Assembly: GCF_019925205.1 (NCBI RefSeq) | Contig: NC_083566.1 | Coordinates: forward strand, 19,282,001 to 19,346,000 | Direction of reading: 5' to 3' | Source: Metopolophium dirhodum | Taxonomy: Eukaryota; Arthropoda; Insecta; Hemiptera; Aphididae | DNA length: 64,000 nt | Part shown: piece by piece, positions 25,451 through 39,532 of the stretch | Position numbering within the stretch: position 1 is the stretch's first letter | Layout: each line of letters begins with the position of its first letter | Made by a program: the position numbers and the translations under genes | Notes under the pieces: model-generated | Database searches by the model: none | What the model was told of the DNA's origin: nothing | The model's input: the letters and a program-made list of their open reading frames with translations, nothing else

Positions 25451-28400
25451 TTATATATTTTTGTAGTAACGTAGGTACCTATATCTATATGATACGCAGG
25501 GCTGGACCGTGTTTCGTCGTCGCTTTTATTTTCGTTTCGCGGTCGCCGAGTTCGACTTGTAAGACACATCGAAATACATTATTATTATTTATCAATTTGC
25601 GTCTGAACGTCGTGTGCCGGATGAATGCCGAAGACGCCGCTGCAACAGGTACCTATCCATTACGATACGCGTGCGTTTGGTTAAAGTCGGTCGCCACGGG
25701 ACGATAGTGAATCTCGAAGGTACAATATAAAATATATATGTAAAACTTCATACCGATACAGTACGGACGTACATTACACGTGACAGGCTCTCGCGGCGTT
25801 CAGTCGCAGGTAGGTATACGCTTTCTCCATTCGGTGCATCCTCGTTTTTCCCATGCCGATACGTGCGCGGCTATTATATTATATCCGGAGAATGACGTTA
25901 AATTATTATTTCATTTTTGTTGTTATTATTGTATATAATAAACGATCAACGATTACAAATCACGTCGATGGCAGAATGTTTTTTTTCTCGAATTTCTGCG
26001 GTGTTCGTCCGCTTGCGACGCTGTCCGTCGCATCACGCAGCGCTGATGATAAAACGATAACAGGTATAATAATATATTATTGAACCCACATAAAATATCA
26101 CGGTTTATTTGATTACCGAACTGTACGCGGCGCCGAACTGAATAAAAAAGATAATTGGCGACAACGACCAGCGACGATTACTGTTTTTAATACGGCGTCA
26201 TATATTTTTCTGCGATACCGTGAATTGCGATAAGTAGCACATCCCCGCAAATTGCACTAGGTCGATACCGTCAAATTAAACTGTTTAAATTACTTGTGAA
26301 AAAAATAGTTTTAAAGATGTCAAACTAAGTGAAAAAATAAAAAATAATCCCATATACACGCTGCTAAGTACAAGTCACTAGACCGTAACGCAAAACAATA
26401 TTACTATATTATAATTCAATACCTATGGTATTTGATTAGACGTAGACGTTTAACTCAAACCATAATAACAATATATTTAAATATTCGTAATATTTGTAAT
26501 GCGATTATAACGTTATTGCGTTTGTTAAAAAATATAAAACAAAACAAAAATAATAATTATATTATATAATATAGACATGATCCATGAGATCACTGCATGA
26601 TCACGTGTATATGCTCCAAACTATATTTACGTAAAGTAATTATGACATAATGTCCACTAAGTCCACGAGCACAAAATAATTTATAATAATATTTTTTGTA
26701 TATTAAACTTACAGGAAAAATGACCTAGAATGCAACTGACGTAGTTTAAATGACATTCATTTGTATAACGAAATGTTTATAAATATCATACTATGACAGA
26801 AGTGATTACGGTGTAAAATTTGGTTACACTTTACAATAGATTGAAATGTCAACCATTGTCAAAATAATTATTATTATCCTAAGACATCCGTATTATAAAT
26901 AATAATTTATGTAAAATATTAACCACATATATACCACCTATTATTATGTTCCACGTTTAATTCACAAAAACTGTAAAAAGTTTTTTTACGATAATAACCC
27001 ACATATTTAAACTGTATTATATTAACTTAATACTCTATAAATAAATATAATTTATAATATTATATTCAAGATAAAATGTGGTTTTTAACGTTTGTAATAT
27101 AAGAAAAAACAGGTTAAAATGTGTTTTAAAATAGGTACTATTTTTTGAATATAATTTTTTAATAAAAAGATAATATTATTTAACTACCTAATGCTTTGAT
27201 GATTAATTAATGTTTAGATTATTTCATTAAAATTAATTTAGTTTTTGACTAAATTCCATATTCTTGAAAAATAATAAAAATGTAAATATACCTTCGTAAA
27301 AAATTTGTTTAAACCGAAAGTTCCAAATACTGAACAACATTAATAATAATGTAACATAACATTATACCGAAAGCCATTTTTCGAAATCACGACAGATGCC
27401 ATACACTTTCCTCAACCACACAACACACAAAGTTATAGCGTATTTACACGTAAGGGAAAAGATCACGCAGTGCCTGCAGGTTACAAAGATTGAGAGTTGG
27501 AGTTTGTTTCACGTATACCTATGTTTCCGGAACAATCTAGCGCGACATAATATTATATTATCAACACAATCTGAAACTTTTGATGTACTCCTTCTGATGC
27601 ACGTTTTTTCAAACACAAACGTGATTTCGGATGTTTGCGATATACTCAAACCGTGATCACATATACGTGAGGCACACTAAGTCAAGTCTTGATCAGAGAC
27701 GATAGGTATTTTCACTAATTTTAATCATCGCGTATATGCGTAATTGCCCAAAAAGTACACCTACGTACGAAAAGTGTGTTCAAATTGTAATAATAACAGT
27801 AGTATAACTGATAACAGCTATTCGAGTTATAATAATATAACGACGCGTTCTAATTGTAGGTACAGTTTTATCGATCGGCGTAACGTTTATTCTTACTATT
27901 TTTCGTCGGTGGAAACAACAACAAGATTAAAAATTTAAAAAAAAAATCCAATTTTCCATGCCGATTATATTACTGCACGTCATGTAATAATCCTATATGA
28001 AACTATATTCTAGTGATAGGTGATCACATAGGTACTTGCAATATAAATTGCTCAAAATATAAAACAATAACGACAACCGGCGACATAAATAACAACCAAG
28101 AGCATTATTATCGTTCGTTACATTATTATGTTATACGTGCTTTTGTTATTAATTTATGCCATACTTTCAGTGTAATAATATAATTAGGAAATCATACCAA
28201 TTGCGATATGATTGGTCTGCGAAACGAGTTGTAGCTGTGGACCTGTGTTACTCTAATGATCGAGGTATACGAACGATGCAACAGGTATACAGGTAGTTAA
28301 GGTACACAATAAATTTACTGTCAAGGAGTGGTGCGCCTCTTATCAATAATTAGTTCATCGGGCGAGGTGAAACAATCGTAAAAACAATCACGGGCAGAAA

Positions 28401-30856
28401 AACCGAAGTAAATCAAAAACATTTCCAAGAGAAAAAATGCCAAATCTATTTTATCAATTGTGTACTGATACTAATGTAGTGTTGTCGGTTTAAGTGGCAA
28501 TTTGTTAAAACTGTAATTGTTTTTTAACAGACTAGAAAATTGTTTGCACGAATATCAAAATTCAGTTTCAATTGAGTGTGGTTAATGTATTGGAAAATTA
28601 GTGACTTCTTATATACATATATATATAATAATATTTTATACAAAAGTTAGATAATTAAACTTCAAAAGGCACAAGTTAGGAAGGAGCGTATTACAATAAG
28701 TTAAATTTTGAGAAATAAAAATCACATTAGTATATCCACACACTATATGAACAATAAGCATACTATTATAACATAATAATATATAGTATTGTAATATACA
28801 CCAAAGTATTTAAAAAGACCAAAAAGTCATTAAAGACTAAATATATTTAATTATGAGTAAAAATAGATACAATAATCGTAATATCTTAATAACTTATTAC
28901 CCTCCCCCCACAAAAATATACAGGGTGATTTTTTAAGCATGCTCAGTGCTCACCCTATTTTTTTGCTTAAATTATGCATAATATATTCAAATTCTGATAT
29001 TTGGAATTTTTAAATATACTTATAGACATATTTTCAAATTCTTAAGATTTGTTGTACTACCAAGGAGGGTCCTGAATATATGAGTCGTTGCATTCAACAA
29101 TTTTGATCTTTATCGTTTAGTTAAATGTATAAATATTAATTTATCCTATTTATCCTATTTATCCTCTTTCTTAAAGATTTAATACATTTATTCATAGAAG
29201 ATAAAATTCTATCTCGCATTTCGATTTATTTTTTTAATAGATATAATTATTACACTAAACATTCTATTTGTTGAAATCTGAATTTCAAATCAATTTAAGT
29301 GATCAATTTTAAAGTTTAAATTTTTAAATTATAGAATACATAGTCACTGTTTTGGATTCTAAATACATTTAAAAAAATACAGAGCAATGTCGTCAAACTC
29401 TGGCCAAATAGCTAATAACGAAGCCATGTGACCTATTCAGAGCAATATAAACCTACTCGTAAATTTTAAATTTAAAACAGGATATATAATAACAAAAAAC
29501 TTATATACTTATTTTCTATCCAGACATTACACTATACAAAATATAACGTCGACGATAAAAAGTGGAAACTTTCTTTACCCTAAAACTTTGAAGATCCAAC
29601 ATTTAAATTCAAGATTTTAAACGGACTGTCAGTATTTTTGTTCATAAAGTGAAAAATAAAAATGTCAATACCTATCTGTTTTTGGACTACAGCAGCCTGC
29701 AGCGATAGATAACACAATACAAATATAAATGGTGTTATATTATCATATCTTAATAATTATAATATTATAATATTAAATTATTACGTTGAAGTTATACTGT
29801 CGATGCGACACGTGCTCCGTCTCTACGCACGTGGCTCTCTCACACCGGCACGATTATAATGACTGTAAATTATGATAGGACGTGTTGGTGCTGTATAATT
29901 CTCACGAACAAAATGTATAAGAGCATGATCGCAACTTGACTATGTACTAGTTTTACTTACATAATGACAAAGTTCATAGGAATTTTTTTTTTTTGCATAA
30001 ATATGTTTTGGGGCTGGATACACGTTCTTTGTTTTTCTGACCGATTTAAGATAAAGTTTTCGTTTTCATGGTTACATTAACAAAAACATATTTATGATTC
30101 TTAGATTTTCCTTGTAGAGGAAATTATTAAGCAAGCTATGATTTTATTTCGTTATCTTTTTAAATTCTACACAGCGGAAATCAACCAAATAATTATTCTT
30201 ATTTGAGTAGATTATAAATATAATTAACTTGACGCAATCATAATTTTTAATGGATAAAAAATGAAATAAATCTTATTTAAATTTTCTAATAAAAGATTTT
30301 TTATGAGTTTTTGAGCGTACATCTACTAATTTCTTTAAAATATTTATACAAAATTATAAATCAGTAAGTATCGACAAGTCAGATACACAATAATATTTAT
30401 CTAATATAACAATAACACAAGAAATAATATATCAACAACTACTGTCTACTTGTATTTTCAATAAATTAAAATTTTTCTTTTTAGTCATTCAATAATATGA
30501 AACTATTCATAAAAATATCAGTTAATAACTAATATCATCCCAGTTTCTATCTGTGAGCAACGCATCGAGAGCACTACAATCATATAGCATTTTTATCAGG
30601 GACGCGAGCAATCAACTATAATTATTACGTTATAATATATCGATAAATGTGACGGTTAACTATAGCGTTTGAGTCACTGGACGTTATAGGCGTCTATGTT
30701 GTGCCATAGTATTAGTATTTCATATTAGTATAACTTCGGGTCGCCGCAATGGTAAAATAATGAATAATGATATATAGCTCTGGCATCAAACTATAGTTAA
30801 TTTATTATTAAAATCAGTGCCTATACATGGGTTGTAATTGTAAATATTGTACTCAC

Positions 30857-31330
30857 GTAGGGATTCTGGAAAATGTATTGGAAGACCACCGACGCGCGAG
30901 ACGTCTGCTCTAATCGGAACGCAAGTTTTTGTGTGCGATGCCGAAGGAAAACAATGTGTTACAATAATATAATAATGTCACGCCGAACAACGAAAATAAT
31001 AATATAAAAGCGACCGCCGTGCGCGTTTCTCACGTCATGATCGTCATGTCCGGCGATCGCGGTCGGTATAACAACACTCGTGCAGACGCGATCGACGACT
31101 GCAGCTGCGGACTGCTGTCACGTCGTTCCACGGAGACGCACTTCCCGAAGATATACATATACCGGGTATGTACCAGGTCTACCGCGGCCGTAACCGCCGA
31201 GCGACGGTTTGATCCTTGGCGGGGAGAGTGAAGAGGGGGCCCGCCGATAGACGCCCGCGGCCAGACGTCCGACTCTCGGATTATTCTAATGACGATGATG
31301 TCTCGTAGGTATTCTATACTGGTATAATAG
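30857..31330 (-). promoter_or_regulatory. Putative CpG-rich promoter and untranslated first exon on the minus strand
   Basis: The block 30890-31310 is markedly GC- and CpG-rich. On the minus strand it ends in ATCCCTAC followed by the consensus donor GTGAGT (exon end at 30857). No coding frame with a good start runs into the donor, so an untranslated exon fits. Its orientation and position suit the signal-peptide exon at 18004, whose own leader begins at an acceptor. No TATA box or exact start site can be fixed. Confidence 0.35.
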
Positions 31331-34000
31331 GTACTAAAATCATTATACCAACATTTACCATGAATTGTTGCGAGACGGCGGCAAACGTCCGAAAGAAAGA
31401 AGTCTACACCGCGACGGCCGCGGTGGCGGTGGCGGTGGCTGTCTGTCGGTGCGATATTATCGTACCTATTACTTTACTCCTCCTCGATATATTATCCGTG
31501 TTTCCTTTTTTTATTTTTTTCCAAACCAATCGATTATTTGTCGGTAATCTTGCAGCGAGATTTTTCAATAGTTTATGTACCGGGTAATCCATTTATCTGA
31601 CTACATAAATGAGTCAATTTTTGTGTTTTTGGAGTGAAAAAAATTCAGTGTTTACCTATATAGTTTATATATACGTTATACAGTTTCGAGTATATAATAT
31701 TAATTATAACGTTACAATTTTACAAAATAATATAATTTTTACTATTTGTATCGTTTTAGATAAAAACCTATTTATATTTATTTAATTTCACAAACAGGAG
31801 CAGAATACTTTTCTGAATATTGTGGTGTATAATATAATGTTGAATATAAATAAATATTTTAAGAAAAGTATTCTAAAATTATGAATATAGTTAATTTATT
31901 GTTAAACAATGTAATAAGTTAAGAAGCTACAACTGTCATAAAAAAATATAAGGAAATTATATCTTTTATTTTTTTTGTTAAAACATTGTGATATTATAGT
32001 ATAAATGATCATATACTAGTTAGGTATTCAAACTAAGTGGGGGTACACTAAAACATTTTTTATTCTTCTCATATACAAGAATTGACTTAGAAAATCAGTG
32101 TTGCTATGTAATTGGATCATCCTGTTTTTATATCGCACTTATGTAAGTAAGAAAATTGTATGTATATATTATAAATATGCCTAGATATAGCTACTCTAGC
32201 TAGGAATGCCTTAATATAAAAAAAAAAAAGGATCATCCGGTATATATTGTTTATGATTATATCTACCGTCCCAGCTCCCTCTCTCCGCCGTATCACTGTA
32301 CCTGTCGCGTCCTACAGCTTCAGTATAAAATATTCCTTTCGCCGCTTAAGCGTGTACAATACAATCTGCGCCTGTACTATATAGGATTATATACGCGCGG
32401 CGGCTATGTAGCGGTTTCGGATAATATTATAGTTATTGTATTATTATTATTATTATTGTCACCGCATCGATTTTCGAAATCGTCCGCCACCGTTTCCAGG
32501 TGAAAACGGTGAATAATTTCCGGAAGGACGACACCGAACGCGTCGCTGCCGCCGCTTCCGGTCGCGGACGCTGTGTTGATATTATATACATATTATAAAC
32601 ATCGACGATCGCGATGATGATGCTGATAACAGTTTATAATAATTTTGATAATAATAATACGGACCGATGTCCGTGAAGTGGCCGTCGTCATTAATTTTAT
32701 ATGATAATTATGTACACGATACCCGCCCGTATGGGTACGGTTGTCGGACAATATATTATAATATTATTAAGTAGGTTCTGTTCCCGGCGGCGCAAAGTTT
32801 CTGGTCGGGAAATTGTGGTGCGGCTCGCCTTGCTTACGGCCGCTGACTATCCGTTTAAACGCGAGTGCAGCTTATCAAGTTTCTCGCCATTTATCATAAT
32901 ATAGCTACATCGTATTTATATTATACGAACTATGGTAAACGCAACGTCCATAGACGAACAACGTTGATGTTCATATCAATAATATTATCTTCAAAAACTT
33001 CGAAATCTTCTTTTTTTAATTTCACGAATAAATCAAACTGTGATATAAAATTACGACTATCATACCAGAATAAAAATCAACAATTTATAAAAATCCCTCT
33101 GCGATCTTATTCTACTAATAAATAAAATATTATATAGTTATGGGTACTTACTATAAAAATATAACATTACTATCGTTATTGAGTAATCGCCAAATTCGAT
33201 ATGTTCAAATCGATATTAATAATTGTCTTATTATTGTTCGGTCATCACATTGAGATAGTACGTGATTAATTCTCCGTTATGTTATATTATGTAGCTGTTA
33301 CATGAAAACTCACAGTATATAATATAGAGTATATAGACTATTGTGACATAATAAAGTAGAAAATTGTATTGATTTAATCGAGAACCAGACGATAAAAAAA
33401 AATTGAAGACATTGATGTGATACGTCATACCTATAGGTATAATATGCGCTTGGGAACTATTTTTACAAGATTAACAACGGTATTATTTATTGTAACCGCA
33501 AGGCCACGGAAATCGCGACGGGTTGACATTCGACACAATGTGAATTTAAGGTGGTTAGGCATACAGGTGTTCCACAGCATAACTATAATGTACACAGAAA
33601 TCTAAAAAATGTTATCGTTTCACTTTTTTTTAAGTGCGCGATTTTAAAATGACGCGTATTAGTAGTATATATAGGTATAATAAGTATTTCGAATTTCTTA
33701 CAAATTTATGATTATTATATATCATTGATAAACAGAAGTACTCTCGGGAAATCGTATATCAAGAATTTTTTATGATAATAAGTAATACTATTTTTATTTT
33801 CGGTCATTAATTTATTGTATTATTATTTATTATATTGAAATATCGTAAGTGTTTAGAAGTATTTTTTAATGCAACACCAAATATATTTTGAATTTAAGTT
33901 TTTAAATAACTACTGTGCAAATTGAAAAATATTTATTAGGGCAAATTTATTTTGGACAGTGATGCCTTTGATAATTTTATATATTTCTTAAGTAAAATAC
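31331..34000. other. GC-rich patches in AT-rich DNA
   Basis: Two further CpG-rich patches lie at 31370-31460 (with a GGTGGC repeat) and 32270-32640. A 75-codon plus frame (31360-31587) starts in a fair context but reads the GGTGGC repeat as an Ala-Val run and is not recognised. They may be promoter sequence for a neighbouring transcript. The rest is AT-rich with nothing supported. Confidence 0.35.
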
Positions 34001-34029
34001 ATTCATCGCTTCGCTCAGAATCTAAAAAT
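34001..34029 (+). repeat. Copy of a dispersed repeat end (TCGCTCAGAATCT type)
   Basis: ATTCATCGCTTCGCTCAGAA, running on into TCTAAAAAT, is almost identical to 46060-46088, with only a T-to-C change in the middle. It marks the edge of an interspersed repeat whose body here is not clear. Confidence 0.55.
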
Positions 34030-35082
34030 TATAGATCTAATATTATTATTGTTATATAATATATTTATAATATTATACTTAATAACTCAACAAACAAACG
34101 GTTTATATTCGAATGTCGTGATACGTAGGTATAATTACCTACTAAAGAGTATTTTTTATGTTAAAAAAATACATGTTAGGCGTGATTTCATTTAGAAATC
34201 CGATCAATTTATAATATTAATAGTGCATGTATACGTACATAAGTACATTGTATAGTGTATTTAGTGTAAGTATACGAATAAAATATAATATTATGTTGCT
34301 TGGTGTGGCGCGGTGTTTGTATTCAATCACAAATGTGCTCTGAGTGTACGGTGCGGCCGGCGTCACTAGTTTCCGGATGGTTGACTGCCCTGGACTTTTA
34401 GTGACAAATCCTTGCCACAAATACACTACGTGTTTAAACCAACACTACCCTCCACCACTGTAGCAGGTAAATGACCAACACCTTAACCAAAATTATTGTC
34501 AAAACCTTAATTTTAAATAATAATAATCAAATATTTAAATGTACGAATTTCATAATATAATATTATACGTATAAACGAATTATATTATATAATATTTTCT
34601 ACTACATATACCATCTAGCGTTAAAGTCTCTTCGGTGATATTTGCAATAATATTAATTTACTTTATCTACAACTAGCGGCATGATATCATGCTAGTTCTA
34701 GATAAATATTATAACCATCAAGATTTTTTTCTCTACTTAAATGTTTGAATAGTATATAATATAAGACTTCGAATAGCCACCTATACCATCCATTAACTAC
34801 AATGTATGGAACACAATATCAATATATATTCGGCAAATATTATATAATTTTAATTTATTTTATAATGTTATAAATTATAATAAAGACACGTTTGAAGTTG
34901 TGAGTTGCGACCCCCCCCCCCTCCACAAAAAATTTTCTCAACAAAAATTTTAAGTGATAGCCTTTTTTGTAAGTAATTTTAAGATCGGGGCCAAGTAATG
35001 TGAAGGCGTCCGGCCGACCGGCCCTCATGTTATGGTGCAACAAAAAAAAAAAAATTCATTTTAAATTCATTCCCAAAATTTG
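34030..35082. other. 3' flank of the minus-strand gene ending at 35083
   Basis: AT-rich with a C13 run near 34909-34922 and a GC-rich palindrome-like stretch near 35008-35025. AATAAA on the minus strand at 34854-34859 could serve the upstream terminal exon, giving a 3' untranslated region of about 240 nt. Confidence 0.35.
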
Positions 35083-35182
35083 TTAGTTGGTCGTATCCTC
35101 CTCGTGAAAAGCTGTTTCGGGAAAAACTTGTGCCATCCAAACTTTAACAGTTCCCCATGGCGGTACGGCCAACTTCTTCACT
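35083..35182 (-). CDS. Candidate terminal exon of an unrecognised protein
   Basis: On the minus strand an acceptor (TTAGTTCATTTCCAG) is followed by a 100-nt exon that starts with one base of a split codon and reads VKKLAVPPWGTVKVWM, AQVFPETAFHEEDTTN, then TAA at 35083-35085. Codon use is balanced and the composition (Trp, Pro, Val, Glu) is unlike the Asn/Ile/Tyr noise of the neighbouring frames. The other two frames stop early. A poly(A) signal lies downstream at 34854. The earlier exons should lie at higher coordinates; weak candidates are at 36151-36178 and 42170-42227. A diverged inverted repeat (TTGTTAGTT at 35080 against AACTAACAA at 35192, with a second pairing block just inside) brackets the exon, so a small mobile element is the alternative. 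Confidence 0.45.
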
Positions 35183-36150
35183 CTGGAAATGAACTAACAA
35201 TTACTTATAATATTAAAGGGTAATAAATCATAATTTACAATTTGTCATGGAAAATTTTGCAATATTGAGGAGGAGGGGAAACATAACACACGTATAGTAT
35301 AGTATCATGATTATAACTTAATGCTTATTAACTGTATATTATTGACAACAACAGTTGAAAAATAAAATAAAATTTTAATCACTGCTTACCGATTTAATGC
35401 TCTATTTTTTTAGTAATATCTAACTATAAACATTTGAAAATAGTTTTTATTAAATATTTAAATGTATAAATGTATATGTTTATGTTTTTTTATATAGCTA
35501 TTATTATTTATATGTCATCGAACGTGAATGTGAATATACTTTTCTATTATTACGCACGATTATAATGAACATGATAAGTAATTTACTTTCGTTTTTTATA
35601 AAGTAGACGTAAAATTTAATAATATACATTAATTATTCTAAGCATATGAATAAAAGAATTAGAAATAATATTTGTATAGTTGTAGGTATAAATATGTACA
35701 TAGACGTGTATTAATGTGTATTATTCAAACAGGTTTTTTGAAACCTTGCCCGTAGATAGAAGATACAACCGTATTATAATTGCGCTTTCAAATAAACTTC
35801 TCGTTTTAAAAACAAATAATTTATAGCCAATACATATGTAAATCCAATATATAAATAATATGCTTATTTTTCACTCAAATAATTTGATGCGGAACAATCG
35901 AAGAAAGTTAATTCGCGCCTATACAAACTTGCGGGTTGTTGACATTTTCTCCTCAGTCTCGCGATGTATTAATTCGACTTTGCTACTAAATTAAATGCAA
36001 GTATACGTACACAGAAAACAATATTTTAGAGGAGATTTATAGATAATCATGATTCATAAGTCATAAACATTATAAATTACAAATACATAAGTGAAAAAAA
36101 TTTTCTTATAATATTTTTTAGGGGGAGGGCAGGGTAGCTAGACAACTCAC

Positions 36151-36178
36151 CTGTTATACCATAGAAAATGTATAAGCA
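36151..36178 (-). CDS. Possible 28-nt microexon of the same gene
   Basis: A consensus donor on the minus strand (AACAG/GTGAGT) is preceded by 28 nt beginning after TTTATAG. In the phase needed to join 42170 upstream and 35182 downstream it reads VLIHFLWYNR with no stop. The acceptor is poor and the segment tiny, so the support is mainly the donor plus phase agreement at both ends. Confidence 0.2.
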
Positions 36179-36199
36179 CTATAAACTATTCGTTAACAT

Positions 36200-39100
36200 T
36201 CGTCCACCCAGTCAATAAATTGGACAGTATTTTTATATATTGTTAATTAAAAATATACGTAATAATAATCATCGTAATATTATATAAATATGTTAAAATT
36301 CTGAAATTCGTTGAAGGTACTTAATATTATATGATTACTAATTACCTACTTATTTTTTATAAAATTGACGAAACGTGGCAATTATTTCAAACCACCAACT
36401 AAAGTGCTATTTAACTTTATAATTTTGTAGCAAAAACTTCACGTGCCACGAATGTGTTTTGTACTTCTTATTTATTTATTTTTTTTGTGAACAGAGCACA
36501 ATACTTTTTGTTGAATTATAAAATATTAAACAAATATTTTTTTTTTATTATTATTTCAAAGAAACGTTCCCGATTACAGTCACCATTGGAGTTACAATAT
36601 TATTTAAAAAAATTTAGGCTTAAACTATATATAAACATTAAATACAATGGTTTGTAAATTTAATTTAATAATACAGATTTTATAGTATTAGGTATTTGAA
36701 TAACTTCATTAAAGAAAATGAGTCAGGACCGAAAATTTCTTAGATACCTACTATGTTATCTAGTTCGTATTTTTCATGTAGAAGTTTGAAAATTAATTTG
36801 TAGACAAACAAATTTCTTGATAAATCCTTGAAGTTTCGGCTACACGTAAAGAAGTCCTTGCCATCGTAAAATAAGAGAAGGGATTCCGGAGATGTTTATA
36901 ACCCTGAGGATGGGGCTGGATCGGAAAGCCGGCCCCTATGGAGAGACGAATGCTATCATAATGAATGGTTTTAAATTTTTTGAGATGAAATTAGTTAGCC
37001 GATGAGAATTTTAATGAAAAGGAAAATTTACGGGGAAAGGCTGCTCCATAGTCTAAATAAATGATTGTTATGCTGTCCAATCAATAAAATAAAACGAACG
37101 TGGCGTATTAAAATTTATAATTAATTTCCATGAAATAATAAACGCCCACCAATCATAAAATATACATATAGTGTGTAAAATAATTATAATTTTCTTCAGA
37201 CATGGTTATATGAAAAAAACATCAAGAAAATTGTTTCCCAATTTTCGATAATTTCTCAATGAACTATTACAATATATAATACTCACTAGGAATATTTCTA
37301 TTTTCTATAGCCACATTTTATTGTAATCTAAAACTTTGTATACTCATACTACATCTATAACTATTATGCATGCAAAATATTTTAACACCATTCGTATCCA
37401 TCCAACGTAATAATTATAATGTAATAATCACAAAACTTAGTTAGAACAATGTTATTATATTATAATATACATTAATGAATCAGTATTTGCACTTCGCAAT
37501 AAACTTCACGCGTCTGTGTGACATTGTTATTATCATAATATTTCGGCCTTTAGTCCTAAATCTATAATATGGATAGAGTCAGGACCATAGTATAATGGGG
37601 TACACCGTAAACTTTAAGCAAAATTCAATATTGAAATACGTGGAGAAATCGATGGTTAGTTAGGTACCTACCTCAAACATCAAACCATAATGTTGTTACC
37701 AACAATATTATTCACAAAATAACCCGATTATAACCTACGATATTGATGACCATTATAAGCACTAAATAATAGTTATAACGTTATAAATAAAGATGTCCAT
37801 TCTTCAGTGTTAGGTACCTACCTTAAAATAAAATTAAACTCCTTAAAACCAATAATAAACAAACAAATACATTAAAGAACTTATATAAAATCAAACTTAT
37901 TTTTACAATATTGAAATATTATCAAGTCAATTTTCATATTCATAGTAATATAGGTAACGTGTGTTCATAAAGTTAGTTTTTTGGTTTATTATATTATTCT
38001 TTGATTGATCCATCCTATGACGAGGAGTGGATGTGGACATAAACATCTTACTAGCTTAAGATATAACTGTCTCTACTAGGGTTATTGATTATCAAGTGTA
38101 TAAACAATACATTAATTTATATGATTATTTCATATTTTATTTTGAACTATAGTATCTTACCTTAAGTTTAAGTATATAATTATAATAACTTTTCTTAATA
38201 TGGAAATCAATGGGCGTGTGAATGCGTGATATGGAATACTATACATATTTTTACTCATATATATACCGTGGACTACAAAATGCCAAATCATCTAGTAGGT
38301 AAATAGAAAATGTAATGCATTGAATATATTAATATTATTTATTTAAAGGTGCTCTAAATAATGAAAACCTCACTCATTATCATAATTATAAATTGGTCCA
38401 CTTTCTTGTATAGATGGCTTTGTTCTGAATATTGAAGATTATCATAATTAAAACGACGGGCTTAAATACATTTTATAATAATATATAATATGTTTTTTGT
38501 AAGTTTTTGAAAATTGATTTCATTTTATACCAATATTGTGTCCAGCATAAAGCTCCTAATTTTAATAATACTTAATAAAAACAAATTTTGATTTCATAAA
38601 ATAAAATTGTAACACATTATGAATTAATTTAAAACTATTTAATTAAATTTGTAATAAAACAACAATTAATTAATTCAATAGTTATTGGTTTTCATTCATT
38701 TTCATTTTTAAAAAATGTAATTATAATGCTGTACAAACTATCTCGTATATATGTATACAGAATGAAATTTAAAAAAATCATCAATTTTTAATTTTCAAAT
38801 AATAATAAATTAGTAGGTTTATTTTCTGTTAAAAATAAATGTAGGTATACGCATAAAATATTGAAATTTCTGCAATCCATCATATTATTCAAATTTAATA
38901 AATAGGTAAAATCAAACTCTGGGAAAGTTGTCCGCGTTTATATGTTGTCGATTTAAAATTGTAAAAAGAAGAGGTAATTTTTCACCTTCTATATTGATGT
39001 ACGATGCCTGTCGAGTTTTATATTCTATGTCCAGTATAAATATTTTTTATCATAAAATATCGAAATTGAATAAACAAAAACTTAATTATCTTTATACACG

Positions 39101-39400
39101 GCGCACCCGCGCCCCAATATAATGTTGTTGATCGCAGGTTGGTAAAGATAAAATTTATACAAATCTAATCTGAAATTTCAGAATGAAATGAATATATAAT
39201 GAATTTGTATTCGCCATGTTTATCGAAGTGTTGACTGTTGACATTATTTTGCACTTAATTTGTTTAAAAACAAGCTTTATATTATTGCCGCGATCCTATT
39301 GAATTATTTTGTAAAAACAAACTGTTATAATACGATTTGTGCGGTCATTTAATACTGTATACATATTATAGTATAGCGAAAACAGTCGAGAAGTTTTCTA
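36200..39400. other. AT-rich putative intron
   Basis: No exon is supported. It contains the small GC-rich hairpin listed at 36912. The rest is AT-rich with TAGGTACCTA words. Confidence 0.4.
36912..36936. other. GC-rich stem-loop
   Basis: GGGGCTGG at 36912-36919 can pair with CCGGCCCC at 36929-36936 (one G-T pair) across a nine-base loop. It stands out in AT-rich DNA. No known RNA family is recognised. Confidence 0.4.
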
Positions 39401-39442
39401 TAGGTACTTTACTTAATAGGAAGCTGTTTTTCAACATTTCGA

Positions 39443-39532
39443 ATGGGTGGCGGCGCGACGCCACCATATAACATTGAAAACTTTCCAGAGGGATATATTG
39501 CGTGGTATAACATGTGGTCACTGAACCGGTAG
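39443..39532 (+). other. Short open frame in a GC-richer block
   Basis: A plus frame from ATG at 39443 reads MGGGATPPYNIENFPEGYIA then WYNMWSLNR and stops at TAG. It looks protein-like in composition and extends back to a stop at about 39404. The opposite strand is open too (39409-39615, 68 codons). No splice partner. It may be a relic of a mobile element or an unannotated peptide. Confidence 0.15.

Larger units (their letters stand above)
18005..30856. other. Long putative first intron, mostly AT-rich
   Basis: If the untranslated exon at 30857 belongs to the secreted gene, this is a 12.9-kb intron. It holds the three weak plus-strand exon candidates listed separately, a repeat end at 24034, a TG run at 25413 and a GC-richer patch at about 25480-26250 with short frames but no convincing exon. 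A 49-codon minus frame at about 21613-21762 and a 64-codon plus frame at 22021-22215 lie in what looks like an old interspersed repeat, so they are not called. Confidence 0.35.

Noticed and set aside
25489..25707. 72-codon plus frame and an ATG exon ending CAACAG/GTACCT
   Set aside because: GGTACCTA is one of the commonest words in this DNA, so the donor carries no weight; no partner exon.
31360..31587. 75-codon plus frame with a hydrophobic middle
   Set aside because: The Ala-Val run is just a GGTGGC repeat; no other support.
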